Assembly: GCA_027486585.1 (NCBI GenBank) | Contig: JAIXOU010000100.1 | Span: forward strand, 62,001 to 126,000 | From: Verrucomicrobiaceae bacterium | GTDB taxonomy: Bacteria > Verrucomicrobiota > Verrucomicrobiia > Verrucomicrobiales > Verrucomicrobiaceae | Length of the DNA stretch: 64,000 nucleotides | Direction of reading: 5' to 3' | Shown here: in pieces, positions 17,593 through 25,448 of the stretch | Position numbering within the stretch: the first letter of the stretch is position 1 | Layout of the letters: each line of letters opens with the position of its first letter | Position numbers and translations under genes: made by a program | The notes under the pieces: generated by a model | Told to the model about the DNA's origin: nothing | Databases searched by the model: none | The model's input: the letters and a program-made list of their open reading frames with translations, nothing else

Positions 17593-17883
17593 ATGAAATC
17601 AGCAAGAGCACATCTCAAATCAGGACTGTTCTGTCTTTTCTGGTCAAGCTTTGCGACCTGGATGCTGGTCGCTTCTTTGATGGATGATGGTGGTTTTAAC
17701 TTCGTGGCCCGAAGGACTCGAGCTTCCACTTTGGTGACTGCGGAGACGCACCCAATCTTCTTTTGGTTTTGGATCATTTTTTGGTCCTCGGCTTGCCTTT
17801 ATGTTTTCAGCCTAGCCATCAAGCAGTTCCGATCATGGCGTTCCTTGTCGGCTCAAGGTAAGGAAAAGAGGCATCAGCCCTAA
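17593..17883 (+). CDS. Small two-helix membrane protein
   Basis: A 96-residue frame between the MoxR and DUF58 genes has two strong hydrophobic segments (about 9-29 and 54-78, the latter FFWFWIIFWSSACLYVFSLAI) and a basic tail (RSWRSLSAQGKEKRHQP). No family was recognised. Base use is more AT-rich than in the flanking genes, as is the other small membrane gene of this operon (25099-25434). Its position within a co-directional run supports a real gene, perhaps a late insertion into the MoxR operon. Confidence 0.55.
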   Translation: MKSARAHLKSGLFCLFWSSFATWMLVASLMDDGGFNFVARRTRASTLVTAETHPIFFWFWIIFWSSACLYVFSLAIKQFRSWRSLSAQGKEKRHQP

Positions 17884-17915
17884 AGTTAAGATCTTTTATT
17901 TCGGATTTATCTGTC

Positions 17916-17990
17916 ATGCCCTCCCACCTCGACACCTCCGCCCTCGCACGCATTTGTTCTCTCGAATTGAGCGCGAAGGTCATAGTCGAG
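17916..17990 (+). pseudogene. Broken 5' copy of a DUF58 gene
   Basis: The first about 25 codons (MPSHLDTSALARI, then SLELSAKVIVE) align with residues 9-29 of the intact DUF58 protein starting at 18381 (SIDANALSRIKSLELRAKVIME). They are in the same frame, but the likeness ends at about 17985 where a repeat-rich insertion begins. The frame then runs through the repeats to a TAG at 18333-18335, with a second TAG at 18342. The two copies are clearly diverged at the nucleotide level, so this is not a fresh target duplication. It is either the remnant of a second DUF58 gene or the original 5' end displaced by the insertion. Confidence 0.6.
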
Positions 17991-18000
17991 GAACCAGGAG

Positions 18001-18300
18001 CTTTGGTTTCCGGTCCCGGAGGGACCAGAGACATTAGCCGGTGGTGGAGGGAGCGAAGCGACCGTGAACCACCGGTCTGCGTGACACCACAGACCTCATC
18101 CTCCCCGCGCCCTGGAAGGGCGCGAGAAGTCAGCGCTAACACCTCCGATGCCGCCTATCCCATCCGTCCCATTCTCGCGCCCCGCTGGGGCGCGGCCCTG
18201 AATTCGATCAACGGGCATCGTCGATCCGGTGGTTCTCGCTCGCCGAGCCTCGCTTCACCACCGGCTAATCTCTCGCACCCCTCCGGGGCGCATTTCAAAG
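18001..18300. repeat. 300-bp inverted-repeat element (MITE/REP-like) inside the MoxR operon
   Basis: Arms at 18001-18075 and 18226-18300 are imperfect reverse complements. Both contain CCGGTGGT and ACCACCGGCTAAT plus a CCCTCCGGG core. Nested inside are two short perfect palindromes that are inverted copies of each other: CGCGCCCT-gga-AGGGCGCG (18106-18124) and CGCGCCCC-gct-GGGGCGCG (18176-18194). The whole tract is thus one large dyad centred near 18150. It encodes no plausible protein. Palindromic GC-rich repeats of this look are scattered in Planctomycetes and Verrucomicrobia genomes (general knowledge). It separates the broken and intact DUF58 5' ends. Confidence 0.7.
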
Positions 18301-18345
18301 GCGTGTCCCCCATCCTGCGCAAACGCCCCGAATAGTCGCCTTAGC

Positions 18346-18400
18346 TTCGTCATTACTCATTCGTCATTATTTCGTCATTCGTGCTTACTCATTCGTCATT
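18346..18400. repeat. TTCGTCATT short repeats at the DUF58 start
   Basis: TTCGTCATT occurs four times: 18346-18354, 18360-18368, 18371-18379 and 18392-18400. The GTG chosen as start of the DUF58 gene (18381) lies between the third and fourth copies, so the repeat seems to have supplied the start codon. The same unit in reverse complement (AATGACGAA) occurs three times at 27818-27847, at the start of another gene of the same operon. Confidence 0.65.
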
Positions 18401-19295
18401 CTCCATCGACGCCAACGCGCTCAGCCGGATTAAATCCCTAGAGCTTCGTGCCAAAGTCATCATGGAGGGCTTGTGGAAAGGCATGCACCGCAGTCCCTAT
18501 CATGGTTTTTCGGTCGAGTTCTCCGAATACCGGGCCTATGTCCAGGGCGATGATCCGCGCTACATCGATTGGAAGGTCTTGGCGCGCAGTGACCGCACCT
18601 TCATCAAGAAATTCGAAGACGAGACGAACCTGCGTTGCCAGCTCGTCGTGGATCACAGCCGCTCCATGAGCTTCGGCTCGGGGCCGATGACAAAGGCAGA
18701 TTACGCGGCCACGCTCGCTGCCACGATGGCTCTCTTTCTCATGCAGCAGGGCGATGCCGTGGGCGTGACGACTTTTGGCCAGACCTTGCAGGAACACATT
18801 CCTGCGCGGAATCGTCCCGGCCATCTGCGGAGGCTCATGCTGGAGCTGGAAAAGCCCGCGCCTGCGGGATCGACATCGCTCGATCTCAGTGTCAGCCAGC
18901 TCGCCGATCTCGTCCGCAAGCGTGGCCTCATTTGTCTCGTGTCCGATTTGCTTGCGCCTGTGGAGAAGCTGGAGCGCCAGCTTGGCCTGCTCGGTGCCAT
19001 GGGCCATGATGTCGTGCTCTTCCACGTCATGGATCGCGCCGAGATCGACTTCAGCTTCGACAAAGCCGCGCACTTCCGCGATGCCGAAACCGGCACCGAG
19101 CGCTTCATTGATCCTGCCTCCGCTCGCGAGGCCTATTTGAACCGCCTGAATGTCCACCGCGACTTCATCCGCCGCGCCTGCGAGCGCCAAGGCATCGAAT
19201 ATCACTGGACCCCGACCGACACGCCCATCGAGCATGTCCTCTTCGACTTCCTCTCCGCCCGCCTGAGAAAGAAAGGAGGCGTCGCCCGCCGATGA
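18381..19295 (+). CDS. DUF58-domain protein (MoxR partner)
   Basis: The 304-residue product begins at a GTG inside short repeats; the next in-frame Met (27) would cut into the conserved start. The DUF58 core is evident: KGMHRSPYHGFSVEFSEYR (34-51), GDDPRYIDWKVLARSDRTFIKKFEDETNLRCQLVVDHSRSM, where DHSRS resembles the DxSxS metal site of a VWA fold. It is cytoplasmic with no membrane helix. DUF58 proteins are constant partners of MoxR ATPases, probably as substrate or adaptor. The gene overlaps the next one by 4 bp. No usual start such as the ATG seen in the broken upstream copy remains, so expression may rely on reinitiation after the TAG at 18333. Confidence 0.87.
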   Translation: MLTHSSFSIDANALSRIKSLELRAKVIMEGLWKGMHRSPYHGFSVEFSEYRAYVQGDDPRYIDWKVLARSDRTFIKKFEDETNLRCQLVVDHSRSMSFGSGPMTKADYAATLAATMALFLMQQGDAVGVTTFGQTLQEHIPARNRPGHLRRLMLELEKPAPAGSTSLDLSVSQLADLVRKRGLICLVSDLLAPVEKLERQLGLLGAMGHDVVLFHVMDRAEIDFSFDKAAHFRDAETGTERFIDPASAREAYLNRLNVHRDFIRRACERQGIEYHWTPTDTPIEHVLFDFLSARLRKKGGVARR

Positions 19296-21340
19296 CCTGG
19301 CTCTTTCCACTCTATCTTCTCGGTGGGGCCGCGATCATCGGGCCGATCCTGATGCATCTGCGTCGGCGTCCGCCGCAGGATCGGGTGGAGTTCAGCTCTC
19401 TGATGTTTCTCGATGCGCAGACACCGATGCCCGTGAGCAAGCGTCGCCTTGAAAACTGGCTGCTGCTGTTGCTCCGTTGTCTCGCACTGCTGCTGCTGGC
19501 GCTCATGTTTGCCCGGCCTCTCTGGCGCTCGGAGAACGAAGACTCTGTCTCGCAGAACCAAGCCACCGTGTTGCTGCTGGATCGCAGCGCCTCCATTCAG
19601 CGCGGGGATCTTTGGAAACAAGCCATCACCACCGCGACCCAACGACTGGAGAAGATCGCCGTCACGGACCGTCTCGCCGTGGCGACCTTGGATCGCGAGA
19701 CAAAGCTGTTCTGGTCCTTCGATCAAGACAAGACCTCCGCCAGCACCCGCCTCGCCACGTTGAAACCCCAGCTCGCGGCCATGAAGCCCGGCTGGGCCTT
19801 GACCGATCTCGGTCAGTCACTTGTGGATGCCGCAGGTTGGTTTGGAAGCGCGCAAGGTTTGAGCGGATTGAAGAAGAGAGTCATCGTTATCACCGATTTC
19901 CAGGAAGGCGCTCGTCTCGATGCCCTGCGCGGCATGGTCTGGCCGGAAAACATCGCCGTGGAAGTGGTGCGAGTGGATGCGCCGAACGCCGATAACTTCA
20001 CGCTGAGTCTCGCGGCGAGCACTGAGGAAAGCCTGCATGGCCAAAGCGATGCGCCCACGACTCGTGTCCGCCTCAGCAACACTCGCGATTCAAAAGCCAG
20101 CGACTTCAAGCTCGCTGTGGACAAGGGCACGGAGGCACCGATCACCGGCTATCTGCCACCAGGTGCGAGTCGCGTGATCAGTATTCCCGGCAACGCAGGC
20201 ACACTTACGCTCAGCGGTGATGTCTGGGACTTCGACAACCGAATCTACATCGCTCCAGCGCAGCCGAAGTCCGTGAAGATCGTCTTCATCGGCGATGAAA
20301 AGACCCGCAGCGAAGCCGCCACGCCGCTCTTCTATCTGAGCCGTGCCTTGCAGCCGACCCCGAGTTTGCGACCCGAGCTGACCATCGTGCCAGAGACTGC
20401 ACAGAGCCTTCCCGCAGACACCGAGCTTGTCTTCATCTCCGGTGCGAGACTCAGTTCTCCTTTGGCCCAAAGATTGCGCGCTTTGGCAGAGAAGGGCGGT
20501 CTGGTCATTGCTGTGGTCACGCCTGAAATGAAGACGCAGGACCTGGAGGCACTCACGGGCATCAGCGGCATTCAGTCGGACGTGTCAGATAAGTCGGGCT
20601 CGTCTGACGACTACCAGATGCTCTCCGAAGTCCAGACCACCCACCCACTCCTCCGCCCCTTCGCCGATGAGCGTCTGCGTGACTTCACGAAGCTTCATTT
20701 CTGGAAGCATCGCAAGCTGACCCTGCCCAAGGACAGTCCACTCGAAGTGCTGGCACGCTTTGATCAAGGTGATCCTGCCATCCTCGTGCGGTCGCTTGGC
20801 AAAGGTCGCATTGTCTTGCTCACCAGCGGCTGGCATCCAGCGGACAGCCAGCTCGCGCTCAGCACGAAGTTTGTCCCGCTGCTCTACGGCTGGCTGGAAG
20901 CCGCCGGATTCCGCAACGAACAAGCTGTGTCGTTGTTGGTGGGAGATGTGCTCCCACTGGACGGAGCCACCTCGATCACGACTCCCAACGGACAGAGGCT
21001 TACTCCCAAACTCGGCGACACGATTCGCGCAGAACTGCCAGGCGTTTACACCTTGGGCAAGGATCACCTCGTCGCTGTCAACATCGCGCCGGAAGAAGGT
21101 CGCATCACGCCGATGGACCTCGCCAAGTTGCGCGAACTCGGCGTTCGTGTCAAAGATGTCGATGACACCACCAGCACCAAAGCCGAGGACAAAGAACGTC
21201 TCGCTATCACCGAGCAGGAGGCCCAGCAGCGTGCGTGGATTTGGCTGCTCGGCAGCCTGCTCGCCATCCTCGCCTGGGAAACCTGGCTGTCTGGAAGAAT
21301 TAGACAGGGAACCCTTCAATCCGCGTATTCATCACCATGA
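19292..21340 (+). CDS. BatA-like membrane protein with VWA-type domain
   Basis: The 682-residue protein starts with the BatA N-terminal domain: helix MTWLFPLYLLGGAAIIGPILMHL, RRRPPQDRVEFSSLMFL, then a second helix at about 55-74. A VWA-like region follows with LLLDRSASIQ (about 91-100), the DxSxS metal site. The central part (200-600) is extracytoplasmic, beta-rich, with SVKIVFIGDEKT and a glutaminase-like fold segment (ADTELVFISGARLSSPLAQRL). A last membrane helix lies at about 650-668 (WIWLLGSLLAILAWETWLSG). It should span the cytoplasmic membrane and interact with the MoxR and DUF58 proteins. It overlaps both neighbours by 4 bp, which supports tight coupling. Confidence 0.85.
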   Translation: MTWLFPLYLLGGAAIIGPILMHLRRRPPQDRVEFSSLMFLDAQTPMPVSKRRLENWLLLLLRCLALLLLALMFARPLWRSENEDSVSQNQATVLLLDRSASIQRGDLWKQAITTATQRLEKIAVTDRLAVATLDRETKLFWSFDQDKTSASTRLATLKPQLAAMKPGWALTDLGQSLVDAAGWFGSAQGLSGLKKRVIVITDFQEGARLDALRGMVWPENIAVEVVRVDAPNADNFTLSLAASTEESLHGQSDAPTTRVRLSNTRDSKASDFKLAVDKGTEAPITGYLPPGASRVISIPGNAGTLTLSGDVWDFDNRIYIAPAQPKSVKIVFIGDEKTRSEAATPLFYLSRALQPTPSLRPELTIVPETAQSLPADTELVFISGARLSSPLAQRLRALAEKGGLVIAVVTPEMKTQDLEALTGISGIQSDVSDKSGSSDDYQMLSEVQTTHPLLRPFADERLRDFTKLHFWKHRKLTLPKDSPLEVLARFDQGDPAILVRSLGKGRIVLLTSGWHPADSQLALSTKFVPLLYGWLEAAGFRNEQAVSLLVGDVLPLDGATSITTPNGQRLTPKLGDTIRAELPGVYTLGKDHLVAVNIAPEEGRITPMDLAKLRELGVRVKDVDDTTSTKAEDKERLAITEQEAQQRAWIWLLGSLLAILAWETWLSGRIRQGTLQSAYSSP

Positions 21341-24300
21341 TCGAAGCTGAAATCCTCAAAGAGAAGTTTCGAGGCTTGGCAAAGGAGCTTCAATCGAACA
21401 GACGTCGGCAAACGGTCATCATCGGTTATCTTTTGATCGCTCTCGGACTATGGCTGGTAGCAAAAAATCCCTCTTGGGTTCCCAAGGATAAGCAGCACTG
21501 GATGTTTTGGGTGACTATCACAGGTATTGGAATCATCCTGCTTGTTATCTGGCTTCGTTTTAGACGCCCAGCATTAATTGAAATGGCCCGTCGACTCGAG
21601 GTTCACGATCCAAAGTTGAACGGCCTGGCTATTACTGCGGCTGAACTTCTGCATAAACCAGAGATGATGTTTCTAGACCATCGAGTGATTTCATCGTTCA
21701 CGGACTATTCCGCGACGAGAAACTGGCCGATATTATTACTCGGTTGGAGGAAGAAGGTTTGGTCGGACGCAATGGTTGGTGGTTCTCTCATCGTCATGGT
21801 GATTTTTTCTGGCATAGCAAGCCGGTCTGTATCCAAACACCACGCAAAAACCAAAGCACTTCCAAACATTGCCAAGCCCGCAATCACTGCCCCCGAACTC
21901 TCCACCACTATTAGCCCCGGTGATACTGAGATCGAGCGTGGTTCACGACTCGTCGTCGAGGCCACCTTTGCCAAAGACGTGCCGGCTGACGCGACACTGA
22001 TCATCTCTGAAATCGATGGCAAGGAGCGAGACCGCATCCCCATGCGGCTCACGGTAGATGAGAAGGTCTTCGGCGGCATGATCGCGAAGGTGGACAAGGA
22101 CGCGCGTTATCATGTCGAGTTCGGCGATGGTAAATCGAAGCAGCACACGATCACGACCTTTGTGTATCCGAAGCTGGAGCAGGTGGATGTGAAGATCACG
22201 CCGCCCGCTTACACGAAGCTGCCGCCGAAGGAGATCAAGAACACGATCAAGATCTCGGCGATGGAAGGCAGCTCCATCGACTTCAGCCTGAAGGTGAACA
22301 AGCCAGTCAAAGAGGCAGAGCTTTTCGGTGAAGACAAAACATCGCTGCCGCTTAAGCCATCCGCCAAAGATCCGACGACCCTCGTGGCAACGATGAAGGC
22401 CGAGAAGTCGCAGAAGTGGCGTGTGCATCTCGTCGATGACAAGGAGCGGGCGAACAAGAACCCGCCTTGGATCAGCGTGACGGTGCAGTCGAACCAACTC
22501 GCGAAGATTGAGGTCGTCTTTCCAAAGCGAGATGTGCAGGTTTCGCAGATCCAAGAGCTGCCAGTCGAAGCGAAGGTCTGGGATGATCTCGGGGTGACGA
22601 AGAGTGGCGCGAGTTTCAGCATCGCGGGTAAGACGAAGGATGTCATTTTCAAACACGGCGTCACCGAGCCCTCGAAGAAGCATGAGGTGAAGGAATTGCT
22701 CGCTTTGGAAAGTGAGAACACCTCGCCACGCCAACTCGTGAGTTATCACTTCTGGGCTGAAGACACTGGTCCGCAGGGCGAAGTCCGCCGCGCGATGAGC
22801 GACATGTTCTTCGCCGAGGTTCGCCACTTTGAAGACATTTTTCGCGAGGGCGAGTCGCCGCCAGGACCTCCTGGTAAGGAACCGAAAGGCGACGTGGATA
22901 AGCTCGTCGAGCTTGAGAAGCAGATCGTGAATGCCACCTGGCGGCTCGTTCGTGATACCAATGCGGGCAAGACCATGGAAGCCGTGGCTCCTGATACTGG
23001 TGTCGTGCAGGAGTCGCAGGCGATGGCTCTGGAGCAAACCAAAGAGGCGATGGAGAAAGCTGAAGACGCCCAAATCAAGACCGCGCTTACGGAAGCTTGG
23101 AAGAGCATGAAGGACGCGCTCGATCCTTTGGGGATGGCAGCGGAGGAGAAGAAACGCGCTTCTTTGAACCAAGCGCTGACCTTTGAACAAAGCGCGCTGG
23201 AGTGGCTGCATCAGGCACAAAGTCGCGAGCACATGATCATGCGCTCGAAGTCAAAACAGAGCGCCAGTGGCAAACAGAAGCAGATGCAGAACCAGCTGAT
23301 GGAACTGGAGATGAAGCAGGACGAGCAGCGCTATGAAGAAGAGAAACAGGCCAGTGAAGAACAGACCGCCGAGCAGCAGGAAAACCTGCAAGTGCTGAAC
23401 CGATTGAAGGAACTCGCCCGCCGTCAGGAAGCGCTGGCCGAGAAGATGAAGGAACTGCAAAAGCAGCTCGATCAGGCCAAGACCGAGCAGGAAAAGGAAG
23501 AACTGCAAAACCAGCTCAAGCGTCTCGAAGAAGAGCAGAAACAGCTCGTGAACGATCTCGATGATCTTAAGGAGCGCATGGAGAAGCCCGAGAACGCCGC
23601 CAACATGGCCGAGGCCAAGCAACAGCTCGAACAAACTCGCGAGCAGGTCAATGAAGCCGCCGAAAAACTCAAGGAACAGCAGCTCGCCGAAGCCGCCAAC
23701 TCCGCGACCCGTGCGCAACGAGAGCTGGAGAAGATGCAGGAAGATTTCAAAGAGAAGACTGCCAAACGCTTCGCCGATGAAATGAAGCATATGCGCCAGC
23801 AGGCACGTGAAGTGGCTGAGAAGCAGAAGCAGATCGCCGAGTCTTTGGAGAACCAAAAAACGGGCGTGCCTAGTGGTGATACCAGCGCTGATCTCGACAA
23901 AATGCTCAAGGGCGGCGAAGCCTCACGCCAGATCCAAGATCAGCAGGAGAAGGTGGCGAAGCTACTCGAAGACATGAAGCGCGTGAGCGAGCAAGCCGAG
24001 GGCAACAACCCGCTGCTGCATCGTCGCCTCTACGAAGCTGTGCGCGAAGCCAAGACCGGCGGACTCGAAGAGCATCTCGACGAAGCGCGGATGCAGTCCC
24101 GCTACGGCCAACGCGCCGAAGCCCAAGACGCCGAACGCAAAGCCAACACGCTGGTGGATAAGCTCCAGCAAGGTGTGGAGAAGGCAGCGGAAAGTGTGCT
24201 CGGCAGCGAGACGGAAGCGCTGCGGATGGCGCGGGCGGAATTGGACAAGCTGATTAAGGAGGCGGGTCAAGAAGGCGGGCAAACCAAGCCAGATGCGGAG

Positions 24301-25095
24301 AAGGGAGACGCGGAGACTCGGAGCGCCCAAGCCTCAGCGAAGGAACCCAAAGAGGGAGGGAAGCCTTCGGGTGAAGCTAAAGGTGAAGCGAAAGCCTCTG
24401 GGCAGAAGCCTGGAGAGGAAAAACCCGGTCAAGAAGGTCAAGGAGAGTCAAAGCCTGGGCAGATGGCCCAAGGGCAGAAGCCCGGTCAGCAAGGTCAAAA
24501 GCCTGGAGAAGGCATGCAACCGGGTGAGTCTAAAGGTTCACAGCCTGGAGAAGGTCCTCAGATGGCCCAAGGCGAAGGCAAGGAAGGGGCCGGTGGCAAA
24601 AAAGTCACGGGCGGGAAGCCAGGTGAAGCCGGGCAGAGTGGCCAAGGTGGACAGCAGCCCGATGGTCGTGAACGCAACACGGCTGGAGGCGGCGGAGGTG
24701 GTGGCGAAGACGGTGGAGCCTTTTTCTTCGACCAAGGCGCAGAAGTTGCGAATGACCGGCCCTTCACCGGCGAAGGCTACGACCGCTGGACGGATCGCCT
24801 GCGTAATGTGGAGGAACTTTTGAACCAGCCCGAACTCCGCAACGAAGCCGCCAAGGTGCTCGACAACGCCCGTGCGATGCGCATCGATCACGAACGCAAT
24901 GATGCGGCTCCACAGGTCGATCATCTTCAAATGCGCATCCTGAATCCTCTCGTCGAGTTACGTGATCGAGTTGCTGAAGAGCTTGCCAAGCGTGACACGA
25001 AAAACCCTATGGTCCCCGTGGACCGCGACCCCGTGCCGCCCGCCTTTCGCGAGTTGGTGAAACGCTATTATCAGGAGCTTGGGAATGGGAACTGA
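21337..25095 (+). CDS. Large coiled-coil membrane protein (DUF4175-like)
   Basis: The 1252-residue protein has membrane helices near residues 29-44, 55-75 and 145-165, then an extracytoplasmic beta-rich part (190-520; ITPPAYTKLPPKEIKN is a typical Planctomycetes/Verrucomicrobia motif). A very long Glu/Gln/Lys/Arg coiled coil spans about 600-985. Next is a low-complexity segment rich in Gly, Gln, Pro, Lys and Glu (about 985-1115, with GQKPGE-type repeats and GGGGGGGEDGGAFFF). It ends with a C-terminal helical domain (WTDRLRNVEELLNQPELRNEAAKVLDNAR). It resembles DUF4175-type proteins of MoxR clusters. The first about 190 codons are visibly more AT-rich than the remainder. Function is unknown; a mechanical or scaffolding role in the envelope is inferred. 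Confidence 0.82.
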   Translation: MIEAEILKEKFRGLAKELQSNRRRQTVIIGYLLIALGLWLVAKNPSWVPKDKQHWMFWVTITGIGIILLVIWLRFRRPALIEMARRLEVHDPKLNGLAITAAELLHKPEMMFLDHRVISSFTDYSATRNWPILLLGWRKKVWSDAMVGGSLIVMVIFSGIASRSVSKHHAKTKALPNIAKPAITAPELSTTISPGDTEIERGSRLVVEATFAKDVPADATLIISEIDGKERDRIPMRLTVDEKVFGGMIAKVDKDARYHVEFGDGKSKQHTITTFVYPKLEQVDVKITPPAYTKLPPKEIKNTIKISAMEGSSIDFSLKVNKPVKEAELFGEDKTSLPLKPSAKDPTTLVATMKAEKSQKWRVHLVDDKERANKNPPWISVTVQSNQLAKIEVVFPKRDVQVSQIQELPVEAKVWDDLGVTKSGASFSIAGKTKDVIFKHGVTEPSKKHEVKELLALESENTSPRQLVSYHFWAEDTGPQGEVRRAMSDMFFAEVRHFEDIFREGESPPGPPGKEPKGDVDKLVELEKQIVNATWRLVRDTNAGKTMEAVAPDTGVVQESQAMALEQTKEAMEKAEDAQIKTALTEAWKSMKDALDPLGMAAEEKKRASLNQALTFEQSALEWLHQAQSREHMIMRSKSKQSASGKQKQMQNQLMELEMKQDEQRYEEEKQASEEQTAEQQENLQVLNRLKELARRQEALAEKMKELQKQLDQAKTEQEKEELQNQLKRLEEEQKQLVNDLDDLKERMEKPENAANMAEAKQQLEQTREQVNEAAEKLKEQQLAEAANSATRAQRELEKMQEDFKEKTAKRFADEMKHMRQQAREVAEKQKQIAESLENQKTGVPSGDTSADLDKMLKGGEASRQIQDQQEKVAKLLEDMKRVSEQAEGNNPLLHRRLYEAVREAKTGGLEEHLDEARMQSRYGQRAEAQDAERKANTLVDKLQQGVEKAAESVLGSETEALRMARAELDKLIKEAGQEGGQTKPDAEKGDAETRSAQASAKEPKEGGKPSGEAKGEAKASGQKPGEEKPGQEGQGESKPGQMAQGQKPGQQGQKPGEGMQPGESKGSQPGEGPQMAQGEGKEGAGGKKVTGGKPGEAGQSGQGGQQPDGRERNTAGGGGGGGEDGGAFFFDQGAEVANDRPFTGEGYDRWTDRLRNVEELLNQPELRNEAAKVLDNARAMRIDHERNDAAPQVDHLQMRILNPLVELRDRVAEELAKRDTKNPMVPVDRDPVPPAFRELVKRYYQELGNGN

Positions 25096-25098
25096 GTC

Positions 25099-25434
25099 AT
25101 GAATTTTATTAGCGGCATAGGTTTAATGGTTCCAATCGTGGGGTTTCTGAGCTTCGCTTTAGGCTTAATGTTGGTCGGTGGCGGTGGAGATGACACCTCA
25201 GACAAGCAGTTAGTTTTCGCTGCTGCTTTTAGCTTCTTTCTGACGGGGGTTACTCTGAAAAAACTTTGTTATCTGATACAAAACCGCTCTCTTCTGTGGA
25301 TGCCAAAAACAACGGATATTTCGTCATGGAGATCAGCGCATGGATTTCTCTTTGTGCCTGCGGCATACTGGCCGAGGCTGTGCATCGGAGCAGGATTACT
25401 GGTGGTCGTGGCTTATGTGTTGAAGTTTGTATGA
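25099..25434 (+). CDS. Small membrane protein of unknown function
   Basis: A 111-residue frame starts 3 bp after the stop of the coiled-coil gene. Hydrophobic segments lie at about 7-28, 38-54 and 90-110 (CIGAGLLVVVAYVLKFV). GGGGDDTSDKQ forms a short polar loop. No family was recognised. Like the 17593 gene, it is AT-richer than its neighbours. The close spacing on both sides (3 bp and 14 bp) makes it a likely operon member. Confidence 0.65.
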   Translation: MNFISGIGLMVPIVGFLSFALGLMLVGGGGDDTSDKQLVFAAAFSFFLTGVTLKKLCYLIQNRSLLWMPKTTDISSWRSAHGFLFVPAAYWPRLCIGAGLLVVVAYVLKFV

Positions 25435-25448
25435 AGTCTTAATCATTG

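Noticed and set aside
18438-19310. 290-codon antisense frame over the DUF58 gene
   Set aside because: Shadow frame caused by high GC3 of the real gene; no start context and no family features.
20585-21319. 244-codon antisense frame over the BatA-like gene
   Set aside because: Shadow of a conserved gene; composition atypical of protein.
21943-23232. Long 429-codon frame antisense to the coiled-coil gene
   Set aside because: It lies wholly inside a well-supported gene with coding-like composition on the plus strand; the antisense product is Arg/Leu/His-rich and matches no family.
24350-24700. Tandem repeat suspected as CRISPR or minisatellite
   Set aside because: Irregular GQKPGE-type codon repeats within a coding frame; no constant repeat-spacer structure. 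No CRISPR array was seen anywhere in the window.
24293-24823. Plus-strand alternative frame in the Gly/Gln/Lys-rich region
   Set aside because: Frame shadow of the low-complexity tail of the coiled-coil protein.
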